Notes: generated from the letters alone by a model not told the origin. DNA of 64,000 nt from Gammaproteobacteria bacterium (GCA_021772985.1 JAJFKX010000004.1:36323-100322); one strand, 5' to 3'; positions 47,220-56,824 are shown, numbered from the stretch's first letter. Numbers and translations: made by a program.

Positions 47220-47771
47220 ATGTATAGTCATGCCAGCCAGCCAGTCAAGTTTGAACGTGACTGCAACGTCATTATGATCCCCTCCGGTGATGAGGTGCTT
47301 ATGCCAGCCGGTACTATCGGCTATATCACTCAGGCATTGGGGGGCAGTTTTACGGTTTTTGTTGAGAGCAACCTGTTCCGGGTCGCCGGTCAGGATGGCG
47401 ACGCTATCGGCAAGGATATCCAACCACCGCCAAGCCTTCCCGAAGGCGCAACCAAAGCCGATTTGGAGTCTTTGATCTGGCAACAGATAGGCACTTGCTA
47501 TGATCCGGAAATACCGGTCAGCATTGTCGAATTAGGTCTGGTTTACAACTGCGCGCTGACTACCAGCGAAGATGGTGAAAATGTGGTCGAAGTTGAGATG
47601 ACATTGACCGCACCCGGCTGCGGAATGGGCGATATCCTGGTGGCAGATGTACGCGATAAGATCGAACTGATACCCACCATCAGCCGCGCTGATGTTGAAC
47701 TCACCTTTGAACCACCCTGGAATTATCAGATGATGAGTGAATCTGCCAAACTGCAGACCGGCATGTTATAG
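47220..47771 (+). CDS. sufT: Putative Fe-S assembly protein SufT
   Basis: This is a 183-residue protein. An N-terminal SufT-specific part (VIMIPSGDEVLMPAGTIGYITQALGGSFTV) precedes a MIP18/DUF59 domain with DPEIPVSIVELGLVYN and LTAPGCGMGDIL, whose Cys is conserved. The family assists Fe-S cluster maturation. The start is the ATG at 47220; a longer frame would add a hydrophobic piece unlike the family. No other suf gene is in the window. Confidence 0.88.
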   Translation: MYSHASQPVKFERDCNVIMIPSGDEVLMPAGTIGYITQALGGSFTVFVESNLFRVAGQDGDAIGKDIQPPPSLPEGATKADLESLIWQQIGTCYDPEIPVSIVELGLVYNCALTTSEDGENVVEVEMTLTAPGCGMGDILVADVRDKIELIPTISRADVELTFEPPWNYQMMSESAKLQTGML

Positions 47772-47868
47772 CAGTATATCGGGTACTGGCTCAAACGAAG
47801 TTGTCATTGGTTTTGAGTCGACACTCGTTCAAATGTTAGAATCCGCCAACGTTTTCTAGGATGACTTG

Positions 47869-48297
47869 ATGCTTTGGATCAAAGCCTTGCATTTGATTGC
47901 GGTAATTTCGTGGTTGGCGGAATTGCTGTATCTGCCGCGGTTGTTTGTTAACTGGGTGGAAGTTACGGATGCAGCCACCAGGCAGCGATTGGTATTGATG
48001 ATGCATCGGTTGCAGAAGCTGGGGCATGTGGCCATGACCCTCACCATAATCTTTGGCGGTTGGTTATTGGTGCGCTGGATCAACGCCACGGATGGTTATT
48101 TCAATCAGGGCTGGTTATACGCCAAACTGTTGCTTGTGGCATTGTTGATTGCCTATCAAATCTGGTGTGGCAAAATAGCCCGGCAGATGGCTGCAGGAAA
48201 TGATAACCGTTCAGCCCGTTGGTATCGCTGGTTTAATGAAATGCCTGCGCTGATAATGATCGGTATTGTTGTTATGGTGGTCGTCAAACCATTTTAA
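47869..48297 (+). CDS. hemJ: Protoporphyrinogen IX oxidase HemJ
   Basis: This is a 142-residue protein with four membrane helices of the UPF0093/HemJ family, which oxidises protoporphyrinogen IX in heme synthesis. IKALHLIAVISWLAELLYLPRLFV is the hallmark; the family usually has WFAGLFYLPR, so Glu-Leu here is a small departure. RWFNEMPA and the closing VVMVVVKPF also fit. The start is ATG 47869 (AGGA upstream). The cytochrome gene begins 51 bases downstream, possibly cotranscribed. Confidence 0.9.
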   Translation: MLWIKALHLIAVISWLAELLYLPRLFVNWVEVTDAATRQRLVLMMHRLQKLGHVAMTLTIIFGGWLLVRWINATDGYFNQGWLYAKLLLVALLIAYQIWCGKIARQMAAGNDNRSARWYRWFNEMPALIMIGIVVMVVVKPF

Positions 48298-48347
48298 CTT
48301 TGCAGCGCGTAAACTTTGAAACTTACAGAAAAGAACCTGTTTGGGAG

Positions 48348-50096
48348 ATGACTTTGCCTAAATTAATTCAAGGCAACAAGCTGCTTGCAAGCTTGCTGTT
48401 TATTATTGCCGGATTGCCGTTTGCTGTGCAGGCGGATATCAGCGGCATGGTATTAAACAATAATACCTTTATGGGCATTGAAGGCGCTGTAGTCAGGGTA
48501 CAGGCAGACCCGGGTGGACCCACAACCGTTACCGCAGCCGATGGCAGCTTCACCCTGGCAGTTAACCCGCCCGGCAGTATCGTCATCTCAGCCAATGTAG
48601 TGTATGACTCAACTGCGGCTGAAAATTATCCGATCGAACAAACCAGCGCCAGTAACGGCGACAACGGGGTATTGATCCTGCTGCAGCCATTGCCTCCGGA
48701 TAACCCGACTTACCAACCGCCACAACCGGAATTCAGTTGCGAAGTATGCCATCAGGAACAGGTTGCTCAGTGGCAACAAAGCAACCATGCCGAAGCAGCT
48801 ACCAATGTCTGGGTGCGGGATTTATTTTCTGGTGACGGCACCCCCGATGGAGACAATGGGTTTGTTTTTATCGATACCCATGATCCAGGCGAAACAGGCT
48901 TTTGTGCGACCTGCCATACGCCATTGGCAGACGTATTTGATCCCGGAAATGTAATGCTTAACGAAGTCGCCCAACCAGGCGCTCTGGCCGGTGTACAGTG
49001 TCTGGCTTGCCATCAGATTGACCAGGTCAATGAAAACGTTTCTGGCCTTGCACACCTGGGCAACAGTTCCTACCGTTTCCCGGATGAGGCTCCAACTGAG
49101 TTATTTGTCTGGGGACCGTTGCCGGATGTCGGTTTTGCATCAATGAATGCAATGCAGGCGCCGATTTTTGCAGAATCACGATTCTGCGCCAGCTGTCATG
49201 AATACAATAACCCTTTCACCGGCGCGCCTGGCCAAAGCACTTACACTGAGTGGACCAATTCTCCGTTTGCCGTACCCGGTCCGGATTTCGCGACTTGCCA
49301 GAATTGCCATATGCCGGATGCTGATGCGCCCGGTCCAATCAGTAACATTGGCGGGCAACCAATCCGACCACCGGAACAACGCCATAACCATGAATTTATC
49401 GGCACCACAGCACAAATGCTGGCCGATAATCTGAATTTGGACCTTACTGCAGAGCAAATCAATGATGAGTTAGTGGTAACCGCCAGCATTACCAATATGG
49501 CAGGACACAACTTCCCTACCGGGGTATCGATCCGTAATGCCCTGCTGCATATAACCGCTGAGTCTAACGGCAACGCACTGACGCAAACCACTGGCTCGAC
49601 CATATTCGAATTTGCCAATGATGATGTGCCTGGTATCCAGGAAGGTGACCTGGCTGGGCAGCCCGGCAAAGGCTTTGCCCGCGTCACACAGGGCCAGATT
49701 AATAATCAGGGGCCGGTGATCTCACCAGTGTTGTTTATCGACGCGGAAAGTGTGCTGCTGGATACCCGGATCCCCAGCGGGGCCACCGATGTCACTGAAG
49801 TGCGTTTTGATTTAAACACTGTCCCGGAAAACTCGACTGTGGTGGTCAATGCAGATCTACGCTGGCGCCGAGCCTGGCGGGCATTGGCTGTGACCAAGAA
49901 CTGGACTGTCAGTGCTCACGACGATGGCCCGATAGAAATCCTGGCTGCCAATCAGCAACTAAGCCTGATTGCCGGATCCGGGCCGATTATCCCGAACGCT
50001 GTTGCCGTACCTGCACTGGGCAGTTGGGCAGTTATTCTGCTATTTACACTGATGCTGGTATTGACTACTGTCTATCAGACTGACAGGCGAAGCTAA
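48348..50096 (+). CDS. Exported pentaheme cytochrome c with C-terminal anchor
   Basis: This is a 582-residue protein with a signal peptide ending at LPFAVQA. A carboxypeptidase-regulatory-like domain (about 30-110) precedes five heme sites: CEVCH (131), CATCH (186), CLACH (218), CASCH (280) and CQNCH (317). This recalls the cytochrome c554/NrfA-type multiheme fold. A beta-rich region with NMAGHNFPTG follows. It ends with VPALGSWAVILLFTLMLV and a basic tail, similar to the IPTL-CTERM sorting signal. A TTG 48 bases earlier is also open. The electron partner is unknown. Confidence 0.85.
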   Translation: MTLPKLIQGNKLLASLLFIIAGLPFAVQADISGMVLNNNTFMGIEGAVVRVQADPGGPTTVTAADGSFTLAVNPPGSIVISANVVYDSTAAENYPIEQTSASNGDNGVLILLQPLPPDNPTYQPPQPEFSCEVCHQEQVAQWQQSNHAEAATNVWVRDLFSGDGTPDGDNGFVFIDTHDPGETGFCATCHTPLADVFDPGNVMLNEVAQPGALAGVQCLACHQIDQVNENVSGLAHLGNSSYRFPDEAPTELFVWGPLPDVGFASMNAMQAPIFAESRFCASCHEYNNPFTGAPGQSTYTEWTNSPFAVPGPDFATCQNCHMPDADAPGPISNIGGQPIRPPEQRHNHEFIGTTAQMLADNLNLDLTAEQINDELVVTASITNMAGHNFPTGVSIRNALLHITAESNGNALTQTTGSTIFEFANDDVPGIQEGDLAGQPGKGFARVTQGQINNQGPVISPVLFIDAESVLLDTRIPSGATDVTEVRFDLNTVPENSTVVVNADLRWRRAWRALAVTKNWTVSAHDDGPIEILAANQQLSLIAGSGPIIPNAVAVPALGSWAVILLFTLMLVLTTVYQTDRRS

Positions 50097-50173
50097 GACA
50101 GTCCAGTTGCTGAGCCGGCCCTGAATGATCCGACTCATCCGGCTGGGGTAAAAGTAACCTGCCCTGGCCTCAA

Positions 50174-51001
50174 CTATATAGCTGGCCAGTGTTGAGCGGG
50201 ATCGGCTACCACCAAAAATTCGGGATTTAGGATCGACTCTTTCCGGTTATAAGCCAAGGCATCACCCCCGGACACCAATACCTGACCACCCGCTTGCTCG
50301 ACCACGCATTGCGCTGCTGCTGTATCCCATTCCGAAGTAGGTCCCAGACGTGGGTATAAGTCTGCGCTGCCTTCGGCAACCCGGCAGAATTTCAGTGAAC
50401 TGCCACAAGCCAGCCGCTGGTGTTCCGGAAGTTTGTCCAGGTAAGCCTGCAGTGCTTCGTTTACATGTGAGCGGCTGGCTACCACCACCGGCATCGGTGG
50501 AGCTGGTCGACGGGTCTGAATGGCGGTGGCATTCAGCTGTTCCAGATCGTTGATAACCTCACTCAAATCATCCATGACAGCTCGTCTTGCACCAACCTTT
50601 TCAGCCGCAAACCACACAGTACGCAGTACCGGCGCCAGCACCACCGATAACACTGGCCGGTGGCCATCAATCAATGCGATATTAACCGTGAACTCGCCAT
50701 TACGTTTGATGAATTCTTTGGTTCCGTCCAGCGGATCGACCAGCCAGTAACGCCGCCAGTTTTTGCGTGTAGCCCAGTCAATACCGACAGATTCTTCCGA
50801 GAGCACCGGCCAATCCGGGGACAGCTTTTCCAGACCATCCACAATGATCTGATGACTGGCCAGGTCAGCCATTGTCAATGGGCTATTATCCTGTTTGTGT
50901 TGTATTCCAAAATCAGCAGACTCATAGATGTCCAGCATGGCCACGGAAGCCTGACGGGAGATTTCGATGATAGGTGCCAGTAATGTGGTCAAATCAGCCA
51001 T
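50174..51001 (-). CDS. cysQ: 3'(2'),5'-bisphosphate nucleotidase
   Basis: This is a 275-residue Mg-dependent, Li-sensitive phosphatase that removes PAP made by PAPS reductase. The metal site is visible in VLSEESV, LVDPLDGTKEFI and SEWDTAAAQCVVEQAGG. The start ATG 51001 overlaps the nudE stop by eight bases (ATGGCTGA). It is the last gene of the long gsp-led operon. Its role links to cysH elsewhere in the window. It is convergent with the pentaheme gene. Confidence 0.94.
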   Translation of the reverse strand: MADLTTLLAPIIEISRQASVAMLDIYESADFGIQHKQDNSPLTMADLASHQIIVDGLEKLSPDWPVLSEESVGIDWATRKNWRRYWLVDPLDGTKEFIKRNGEFTVNIALIDGHRPVLSVVLAPVLRTVWFAAEKVGARRAVMDDLSEVINDLEQLNATAIQTRRPAPPMPVVVASRSHVNEALQAYLDKLPEHQRLACGSSLKFCRVAEGSADLYPRLGPTSEWDTAAAQCVVEQAGGQVLVSGGDALAYNRKESILNPEFLVVADPAQHWPAI

Positions 51002-51548
51002 TTGATGCCTCTTGTTGTAATAAATCACGGACCAGATACAACGCCGCCAGGCTGCGTCCTTCACTGCAGTCTTCACGTTGGCTCAGGGAATATAGATGTT
51101 CCAATGACCAGGGGACAACCTCGATCGGTTCCGGCTCATCACCTTCCAGTTTTTTCGGGTATAAATCGCGGGCCAACACCACATGAGTTCGATGTGCCAT
51201 ATAACCAGGCGCCAATGTCAGACTGGTAATTTCCTGCAGTGAGCGTGCACCGAAACCGGTTTCTTCCATCAGTTCACGATTCGCACCTTCCAGAATACTT
51301 TCGCCGGCTTCAAGCCTTCCTTTGGGTAGGGCCAATTCATAGCTATGTGTGCCGCAGGCATATTCACGAATCAACAATACTTGGCCATCATCACGAACTG
51401 CAACAATCAGCACTGCACCGACTACGCGACCCAGCAATCGCTCATAACGACGTTCAACACCATTAGAAAAACGCAGTTCCAACTGTTCAACTTTGAACAG
51501 TTGGCTCTGTTTAATTTCCCGCTTCAAGATTTCAGGTAATTTAGGCAT
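50994..51548 (-). CDS. nudE: ADP-compounds hydrolase NudE
   Basis: This is a 184-residue NUDIX pyrophosphatase acting on ADP-ribose, Ap3A or NADH-type compounds. The full NUDIX box is GRLEAGESILEGANRELMEETGF (about 76-98), with PGYMAHRTHVVLARDLYP after it. The start overlaps the upstream gene stop by eight bases (ATGCCTAA), and its own stop overlaps cysQ in the same way. It sits between two inositol-phosphatase-family genes. Confidence 0.93.
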   Translation of the reverse strand: MPKLPEILKREIKQSQLFKVEQLELRFSNGVERRYERLLGRVVGAVLIVAVRDDGQVLLIREYACGTHSYELALPKGRLEAGESILEGANRELMEETGFGARSLQEITSLTLAPGYMAHRTHVVLARDLYPKKLEGDEPEPIEVVPWSLEHLYSLSQREDCSEGRSLAALYLVRDLLQQEASNG

Positions 51549-52332
51549 GTGATTGAAGTTGGGTCAGAATTTTAGTGTGCAATTCGGTATTCGCAGCAGC
51601 CAGCACTGAGGTGGTCGTCAGCGTTACGGCATTGCCCGATAAATCAGTAAACACCCCACCCGCTTCCTGAACCAGCAATGATAAAGCGGCAATATCCAAA
51701 ATGTTAACATCCGATTCAATCACTGCATCTAACTGACCGGCGGCGAGGCGATGGTAATGATAATAATCACCATAACCACGAATCCGGTTGCACTGCGCCA
51801 GTAATTTTCCATAGGCTGCCCAACAGCCGCTATCGCCTGCTAACGAGCCCAGGTTGCCCGCAGATAATCTGCAATCGGCTATTTCAGTTACCGTGCTTGT
51901 TGCGATAGTCACATCATTCAACCAGGCGCCATGCCCCTGTGCAGCCCAGGCCAGTTCCTGCAACGCTGGCGCATGCGACACACCCGCCACTATCCGATCG
52001 TGCTGCTGCAAGGCTATCTGAATGGACCAGAACGGCAATCCACTCAACCAGCTTTTGGTGCCGTCAATCGGATCAAGCAGCCATAAACAATCACTATTAT
52101 CAGATTGGTCATGGCCATACTCTTCACCCCAAATTGCATGTTCAGGGAAGGCGGTCTGCAGTTGTTGTCGCAGAACCTGTTCCGCTTCCCGGTCAGCTTT
52201 GGTAACCGGGCTATCGTCATCCTTATATTCGACCTTGGTGATACCGGGCTGGTGCCGATCTATGGCTTCAGCAGCCGCTTTGGCAGCCTGTTGAGCAGTC
52301 CGTATATATTCCAGTAACTTTTCCATTGGCAT
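51541..52332 (-). CDS. Inositol monophosphatase family protein (histidinol-phosphatase-like)
   Basis: This is a 263-residue phosphatase of the same superfamily as CysQ. The metal motifs are IWGEEYG, LLDPIDGTKSWL and SDVNILDIAALSLLVQEAGG. GYGDYYHYHRLAAGQLDAV fits the HisN-like or inositol-phosphatase subgroup. The start ATG 52332 has AGGGGG at 7 bases and shares its A with the gspN stop (TGATG). The substrate is open: histidinol phosphate, inositol phosphate or another. Confidence 0.88.
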   Translation of the reverse strand: MPMEKLLEYIRTAQQAAKAAAEAIDRHQPGITKVEYKDDDSPVTKADREAEQVLRQQLQTAFPEHAIWGEEYGHDQSDNSDCLWLLDPIDGTKSWLSGLPFWSIQIALQQHDRIVAGVSHAPALQELAWAAQGHGAWLNDVTIATSTVTEIADCRLSAGNLGSLAGDSGCWAAYGKLLAQCNRIRGYGDYYHYHRLAAGQLDAVIESDVNILDIAALSLLVQEAGGVFTDLSGNAVTLTTTSVLAAANTELHTKILTQLQSHA

Positions 52333-53069
52333 CAATAATCCCCCTCTAATGCCAGGGTAATGCTGCCATCAGGGTTCAGCTCACCTATCTGCGATAACTG
52401 TTTACGCAATTGATCTTTGCCAAAACCTGCGCGCAGATGCAGCTTCAAATCATAATGATCGACTGCAAAGGTACCGGCTCCGGTTATCAGCACATCGCCT
52501 GAATTGTTGTTGCTTAGTTTGAGATTGGTCACCTCGGCTTGAGGGCTCAAATGAATATCAACCTGACCCAGATCCAGTGCTACACTGCCGCTCAATCGAG
52601 CCTGATGCCAGATAACATTGCCATTCAGATTTAACTGTTGGTTACGTGTTGCCCGCAGCTCGCTCAGGTTAAACACCAGTTCACCATGCAGTGATACCCC
52701 ATTCAGTGATTGCGACAATGGCAATTCACTGGCCTGCAGTTGCCCCTTGACTGCTTGGAATACGGCTTGCTGTTGGCCTGACAATAACGGCGCCAGTTTT
52801 GCTTCAGAACGGATTTCGTTGATACCGTTATTCAAGCTGAATGCAACATTGTCAGGAAAACTGAACTGCCAGTTTAAACGCCCCCGTGGTTGCCCATACC
52901 AGGTAACAGAGGCTGCCTGCCCCGACCACCAGCGGCCACTGACACCATCAATCTTTAATGCCGGCGGCAGTAGATTTTGATTAACAATCAGTTTGGCAGG
53001 TAAAGCCACCAATATCATCACGAGCAGAAGTATCAGGCCGATGGTAACCAACAATAACTTTTTAATCAT
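52332..53069 (-). CDS. gspN: Type II secretion protein GspN
   Basis: This is a 245-residue protein with an N-terminal membrane helix (LLLVTIGLILLLVMILVAL) and a beta-rich periplasmic domain starting with KIDGVSGRWWSGQAASVTW, the GspN signature. It is an accessory part of the type II secretion inner-membrane platform. It lies 109 bases after gspM; that gap has no gene. The stop touches the next gene. Confidence 0.88.
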   Translation of the reverse strand: MIKKLLLVTIGLILLLVMILVALPAKLIVNQNLLPPALKIDGVSGRWWSGQAASVTWYGQPRGRLNWQFSFPDNVAFSLNNGINEIRSEAKLAPLLSGQQQAVFQAVKGQLQASELPLSQSLNGVSLHGELVFNLSELRATRNQQLNLNGNVIWHQARLSGSVALDLGQVDIHLSPQAEVTNLKLSNNNSGDVLITGAGTFAVDHYDLKLHLRAGFGKDQLRKQLSQIGELNPDGSITLALEGDY

Positions 53070-53178
53070 TACTTATTCATGCCGGATCATGTGTGAAAGA
53101 AAAAGGCACTGTGGAAATGGGACATACACTACAGAGCATCCAGTAAAACAGATAAAACATGGTCAGTAAGCTGACTTG

Positions 53179-53646
53179 TCAGCCGGTTGTTATTTCCAGG
53201 CGAACATTCACCAGACCGCTGTCATTAGCCCGACTGGCATTGAGTTGTTCTGCAAACACCGAATACTGATTGGCAATCTGCACCAGCCAACCGGCTAATT
53301 GATCAAATGATGCATCCCGAAGCCAGATACGAACCTGGCCTTCATCGCCCGGTTCAATTCGCTCTATAGCTGCGGCCATACCGGCAGCACGGAGGGTTTC
53401 ATCCGCCAACCGCAATAATGATTTATTATCAGGCAGACCTTTGCCACTGGTATCTCGAACCATTGCCAGTGGACGAATTTGTTCCAACCAGATAGCGGTG
53501 GATTGCTGTTCGGTCAATTGCTGACGCAAACCATTACGTGCATTGTTTAACGGATCCCATACAAATGCCCATATCAGCATCACCGCTACCGCGATCCCGC
53601 CGATCAATAACACCTGTTGTTGCCGGTTAGCGACAGGTTTAACCAT
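53179..53646 (-). CDS. gspM: Type II secretion protein GspM
   Basis: This is a 155-residue protein with a membrane helix at about 12-30 and a periplasmic ferredoxin-like domain with AAAIERIEPGDEGQVRIWL and FDQLAGWLVQI. It works with GspL on the inner-membrane platform. The start ATG 53646 (GGAGG at 5 bases) overlaps the gspL stop by eight bases (ATGGTTAA). Confidence 0.88.
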   Translation of the reverse strand: MVKPVANRQQQVLLIGGIAVAVMLIWAFVWDPLNNARNGLRQQLTEQQSTAIWLEQIRPLAMVRDTSGKGLPDNKSLLRLADETLRAAGMAAAIERIEPGDEGQVRIWLRDASFDQLAGWLVQIANQYSVFAEQLNASRANDSGLVNVRLEITTG

Positions 53647-54817
53647 TATCGCCTCCGCCAATTAATATTTGGCCACGTACATTTTCGGCGCTGCGAATAG
53701 CACTATCCAGTTGCGCTGTCAGTCCCTGTTGCTCCAACGCAATTGTCAGCTCATCCAGTTTCGCTACTGAATCTGCAACAACCTCCAAACGTAAACCACT
53801 GCGGTCGTAATTGACTGTTTGCAGGATTAAACCCTGCTGTGTGGCAATCACTGTGGCAGTGCCGCCAAGTAAATTTAACAATGCATCACCTTGAGCGGGG
53901 TTGATTTCCCCCAGTGCGCGTTCTGCCTGAACCCGCGGGTTCACTACAGAGGTGATTTCAGGGAATGTTTCCCGAAATGTTGTTTCCACCTGTAAGCGGT
54001 ATTTATCGACTTCACGTGATAATAACCACCAATCGGTGATCGCATAAATAAAACCCAACAATAACAATATGCCGGCCAAACCTGCAGCCAATTGCCATAC
54101 CCGCTTGGTTGAGCCACGTGCAGCAGGCAAATATTCCCCCTGCATAATATTAATGGCCGTATTACCTGCCATTGCTGCCAGCTGGACGAATGGTGCGTTA
54201 TTCAAACTGGTTTGCAATGAACCGGACCACTCGATTTCAGGCTGATGTCGGCCATGCCAGGTTAGCTGCGTCTCAGCTGGTTGCTGGCTAAGTAAAAAAT
54301 CAAGCTCATCTTTGTCCAGCAGCATGAAATCATTGCCGGAAGCGATCACATAATCTTGCTCAATTGCGACTACTTTCAGCTCACCGTCAGCACTTCCGAT
54401 AACACATGCATCGGGAACCGCCTTAGCCACCACAATATTGAATTGCCGCAGTTGCTGTAGCAGGCTATTCAATATATCCGGCTCTATCGCTGCAGCAATC
54501 ACTGATCCATCGACCGCAATTGATCCGTGCGCCACATGTAACTGCTCGATATCACCAGCAACCTGTTCTTCCATTGCGAACGGAATTGCCTGATGTAATT
54601 GAGCACGACTCATCGAGGGCAATTGCAGCCGTTGCGCGTGCAGCCAATTGGCTGGAATCAGCAACAGTGCTGAATCATTGGCTGGTGGCTGCCCACCTGT
54701 AGCAGGCTGACCAATCGGTTGGCCTTTGCGATCCAGTGTCAACCACTGCCATTGCCTGATCGCATCGACATTGGCGATATCACTGCTGACTGGTCGGATC
54801 ACAAGGCTAGTGGACAT
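53639..54817 (-). CDS. gspL: Type II secretion protein GspL
   Basis: This is a 392-residue bitopic protein. An actin-like cytoplasmic domain (about 1-240) recruits the GspE ATPase. One helix (WQLAAGLAGILLLLGFIYAI, about 243-262) is followed by a periplasmic ferredoxin-like domain with LLNLLGGTATVIATQQ. It is 20 bases after gspK. GspE is not in this window. Confidence 0.92.
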   Translation of the reverse strand: MSTSLVIRPVSSDIANVDAIRQWQWLTLDRKGQPIGQPATGGQPPANDSALLLIPANWLHAQRLQLPSMSRAQLHQAIPFAMEEQVAGDIEQLHVAHGSIAVDGSVIAAAIEPDILNSLLQQLRQFNIVVAKAVPDACVIGSADGELKVVAIEQDYVIASGNDFMLLDKDELDFLLSQQPAETQLTWHGRHQPEIEWSGSLQTSLNNAPFVQLAAMAGNTAINIMQGEYLPAARGSTKRVWQLAAGLAGILLLLGFIYAITDWWLLSREVDKYRLQVETTFRETFPEITSVVNPRVQAERALGEINPAQGDALLNLLGGTATVIATQQGLILQTVNYDRSGLRLEVVADSVAKLDELTIALEQQGLTAQLDSAIRSAENVRGQILIGGGDNG

Positions 54818-54837
54818 ACTGATTAATTGGTTTGGAT

Positions 54838-55818
54838 TTATGGTGATGCAAAACTGCGATAGTGCACATGATACTGGTCATTGCGCCTTTCCAGCAAAGC
54901 ATAATAACGTTGCGGCCTGTCACCCAGCAGTACATCTGCCTGCGCCAGAAAATAATCGCTGCGTACAGTCACTCGATTACGCAGATCAGCGCGCACCTGA
55001 CCACCCAAACCCTGAAGCGCTTTATCCAGAAATGCATCCACATCCATATGTAGCGCCTGGCCCTGCTGATACAGCTCTGCTGCACGTTGACTAGTGATGC
55101 TGTCATCCAACGATTGCAATACCGGAATACTTGCCAGATTGACATTAATAGACCGCGCACTCGCCGGTAATACGGTGACATGCGGTACCAGCCGCTGATA
55201 TATCTGCGGTGTAATACCAGCGACCAAACGTAGCTCACTGATATGAATAAATGGCTGGTTGGCAGCCGCATATGGTGGATTTAACTGTCGATAGTACCCA
55301 TCTTCAGCGCCGCCACCTGACCTCTCTATTGTATCTCCATCCTGCCAATCCAGTAATGCATCAGCGATGGTTTCAGGTAAATTCAGCGCCTTTAACAGTC
55401 GCTTGCACTGATCGTATGCAAAAGTATCCTTTTGCGGGCTGTTTTGCGGGCTGTTGCGCTCGAGCAGACTATTCAGATTAAAGCGGCCATCAAGGCTTTG
55501 CATACTACCGGTTACCAGCCCGCCGGGCACCGGAAAACCGGGTAATGGCCTGGCCCACAATGAACCTGCGTGATCATAATCCGGTTCATCTTTGTTGTCT
55601 TCGCGTAATAATCGACCTGCCAATGCCTCCAGACCGGAGGAAAGCTCGTTGCCACGAATGCCCAACAGCATGGTTTCGGTGCGCGCCAGATCCAACGCCA
55701 GCCGCTCACTGATGCCAAGCGCTACGACACTGGCAATCGCTGTGATCAATAGCACGATCAAGATTGCGGCACCATGCTGTCGTTGATTCCCAGATGAGTT
55801 TTGTCCTGGTATTTCCAT
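54838..55818 (-). CDS. gspK: Type II secretion minor pseudopilin GspK
   Basis: This is a 326-residue tip pseudopilin with a short leader ending before GAAILIVLLITAIASVVALGI. SLDGRFNLNSLL, LLDWQDGD and a Ser/Gly-rich Ca-loop region with SGGGAEDGYYR are family features, as is INVNLASIPVLQSL. Its start overlaps the gspJ stop by one base (TAATG). Confidence 0.93.
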   Translation of the reverse strand: MEIPGQNSSGNQRQHGAAILIVLLITAIASVVALGISERLALDLARTETMLLGIRGNELSSGLEALAGRLLREDNKDEPDYDHAGSLWARPLPGFPVPGGLVTGSMQSLDGRFNLNSLLERNSPQNSPQKDTFAYDQCKRLLKALNLPETIADALLDWQDGDTIERSGGGAEDGYYRQLNPPYAAANQPFIHISELRLVAGITPQIYQRLVPHVTVLPASARSINVNLASIPVLQSLDDSITSQRAAELYQQGQALHMDVDAFLDKALQGLGGQVRADLRNRVTVRSDYFLAQADVLLGDRPQRYYALLERRNDQYHVHYRSFASP

Positions 55819-56441
55819 TACCCGTTACCTGCTTCCAGCGTCAAAAACACTCTTCGAATACGGCTGCTGTCGGCCAGTTCAATGATAACTTCGATGGCTC
55901 TGGGCAAATCTGTTGCTATATCATTGGAACCCGGCCAGCTGTCCTGCCATTGGCGACTGCGATCCTGGTATCGAAAAAGCACAGTGTTTACATTATCGAG
56001 TAGTACGGTGCTGACTGCCGGCACCGAATTCTGATGGTCAACGTGGATCCAATACTCTCGTAACAGCTGCTGATCCTGCACTCGGTACTGGAACCGTTGC
56101 AAACTGCTGCGGTGTTGATTCAAAGGATTGGCCCATCCGGTTTTGGTGCCACGAAATGTCAGTTGCTGCCCCACTACCGCCGGTTCGGGTTGTAAGTCTT
56201 GCGTGTGTGCGCTGCGGTTCACCAGCTGGGTAATATCACGCTCCAGGTTATGATTGGTCAGTTGCAATTGTTGCAGCGACTCAGCGGTTTCCAGTTGCGC
56301 GTCACGCGCAGCCACCAGACTGTTGATAGCTGCAAACGCCCCGACTGTAACCAGTGCAAAAGTGGCGACTGCCAAAATCAATTCCAATAAGCTGAAACCA
56401 CTGGCGCGACGATAACGCGATAGCTGTGCGAATGTCCTCAT
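55818..56441 (-). CDS. gspJ: Type II secretion minor pseudopilin GspJ
   Basis: This is a 207-residue prepilin-like protein, cleaved before FSLLELILAVATFALVTVGAF, with Glu at mature position 5. The C-terminal half has LQRFQYRVQDQQLLREYW and AIEVIIELADSSRIRRVFLTL. It forms the tip complex with GspI and GspK. It overlaps gspI by four bases. Confidence 0.92.
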   Translation of the reverse strand: MRTFAQLSRYRRASGFSLLELILAVATFALVTVGAFAAINSLVAARDAQLETAESLQQLQLTNHNLERDITQLVNRSAHTQDLQPEPAVVGQQLTFRGTKTGWANPLNQHRSSLQRFQYRVQDQQLLREYWIHVDHQNSVPAVSTVLLDNVNTVLFRYQDRSRQWQDSWPGSNDIATDLPRAIEVIIELADSSRIRRVFLTLEAGNG

Positions 56442-56824
56442 TGCAAAGCGATAAAGCCGGTATGGCTGAGCACAGCCAGTTCGTCCTGACCTGGAATGCC
56501 ATCCAGATAGACAGTGACGTCTACCCGCCTGATACTCGGCTCTGACGATTGGCTGATTTCTGCCTGCCAGCGCCAGCTGATGTCAGCCATGTTTTCTCTG
56601 CCAAAGCGCGTACCTGGTTGAGGAAAACCTTCATTCAAACGCAACTCTGCCAGTGCATTATCAGCTACCCATAAGGCCACTGTACGCTGTTGCAAATCAA
56701 CATAACGGGCTGGTGCGGAACCACCTGTGCGACTCAAAGCCAACAAAGCGATGCTGACTATCGCCATAGCAATGACCACTTCCAACAGACTGAAACCTGC
56801 ACCAGATGGCGTTTTTTTAGCCAT
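56438..56824 (-). CDS. gspI: Type II secretion minor pseudopilin GspI
   Basis: This is a 128-residue minor pseudopilin with a class III leader and helix FSLLEVVIAMAIVSIALLAL. WVADNALAELRL is the family motif. The start ATG 56824 overlaps the gspH stop by eight bases (ATGGCTAA). Confidence 0.92.
   Translation of the reverse strand: MAKKTPSGAGFSLLEVVIAMAIVSIALLALSRTGGSAPARYVDLQQRTVALWVADNALAELRLNEGFPQPGTRFGRENMADISWRWQAEISQSSEPSIRRVDVTVYLDGIPGQDELAVLSHTGFIALQ

Noticed and set aside
50097..50173. Terminator between the pentaheme gene and cysQ
   Set aside because: AGCCGG and CCGGCT can pair, but only over a 20-base loop, so the support is too weak.
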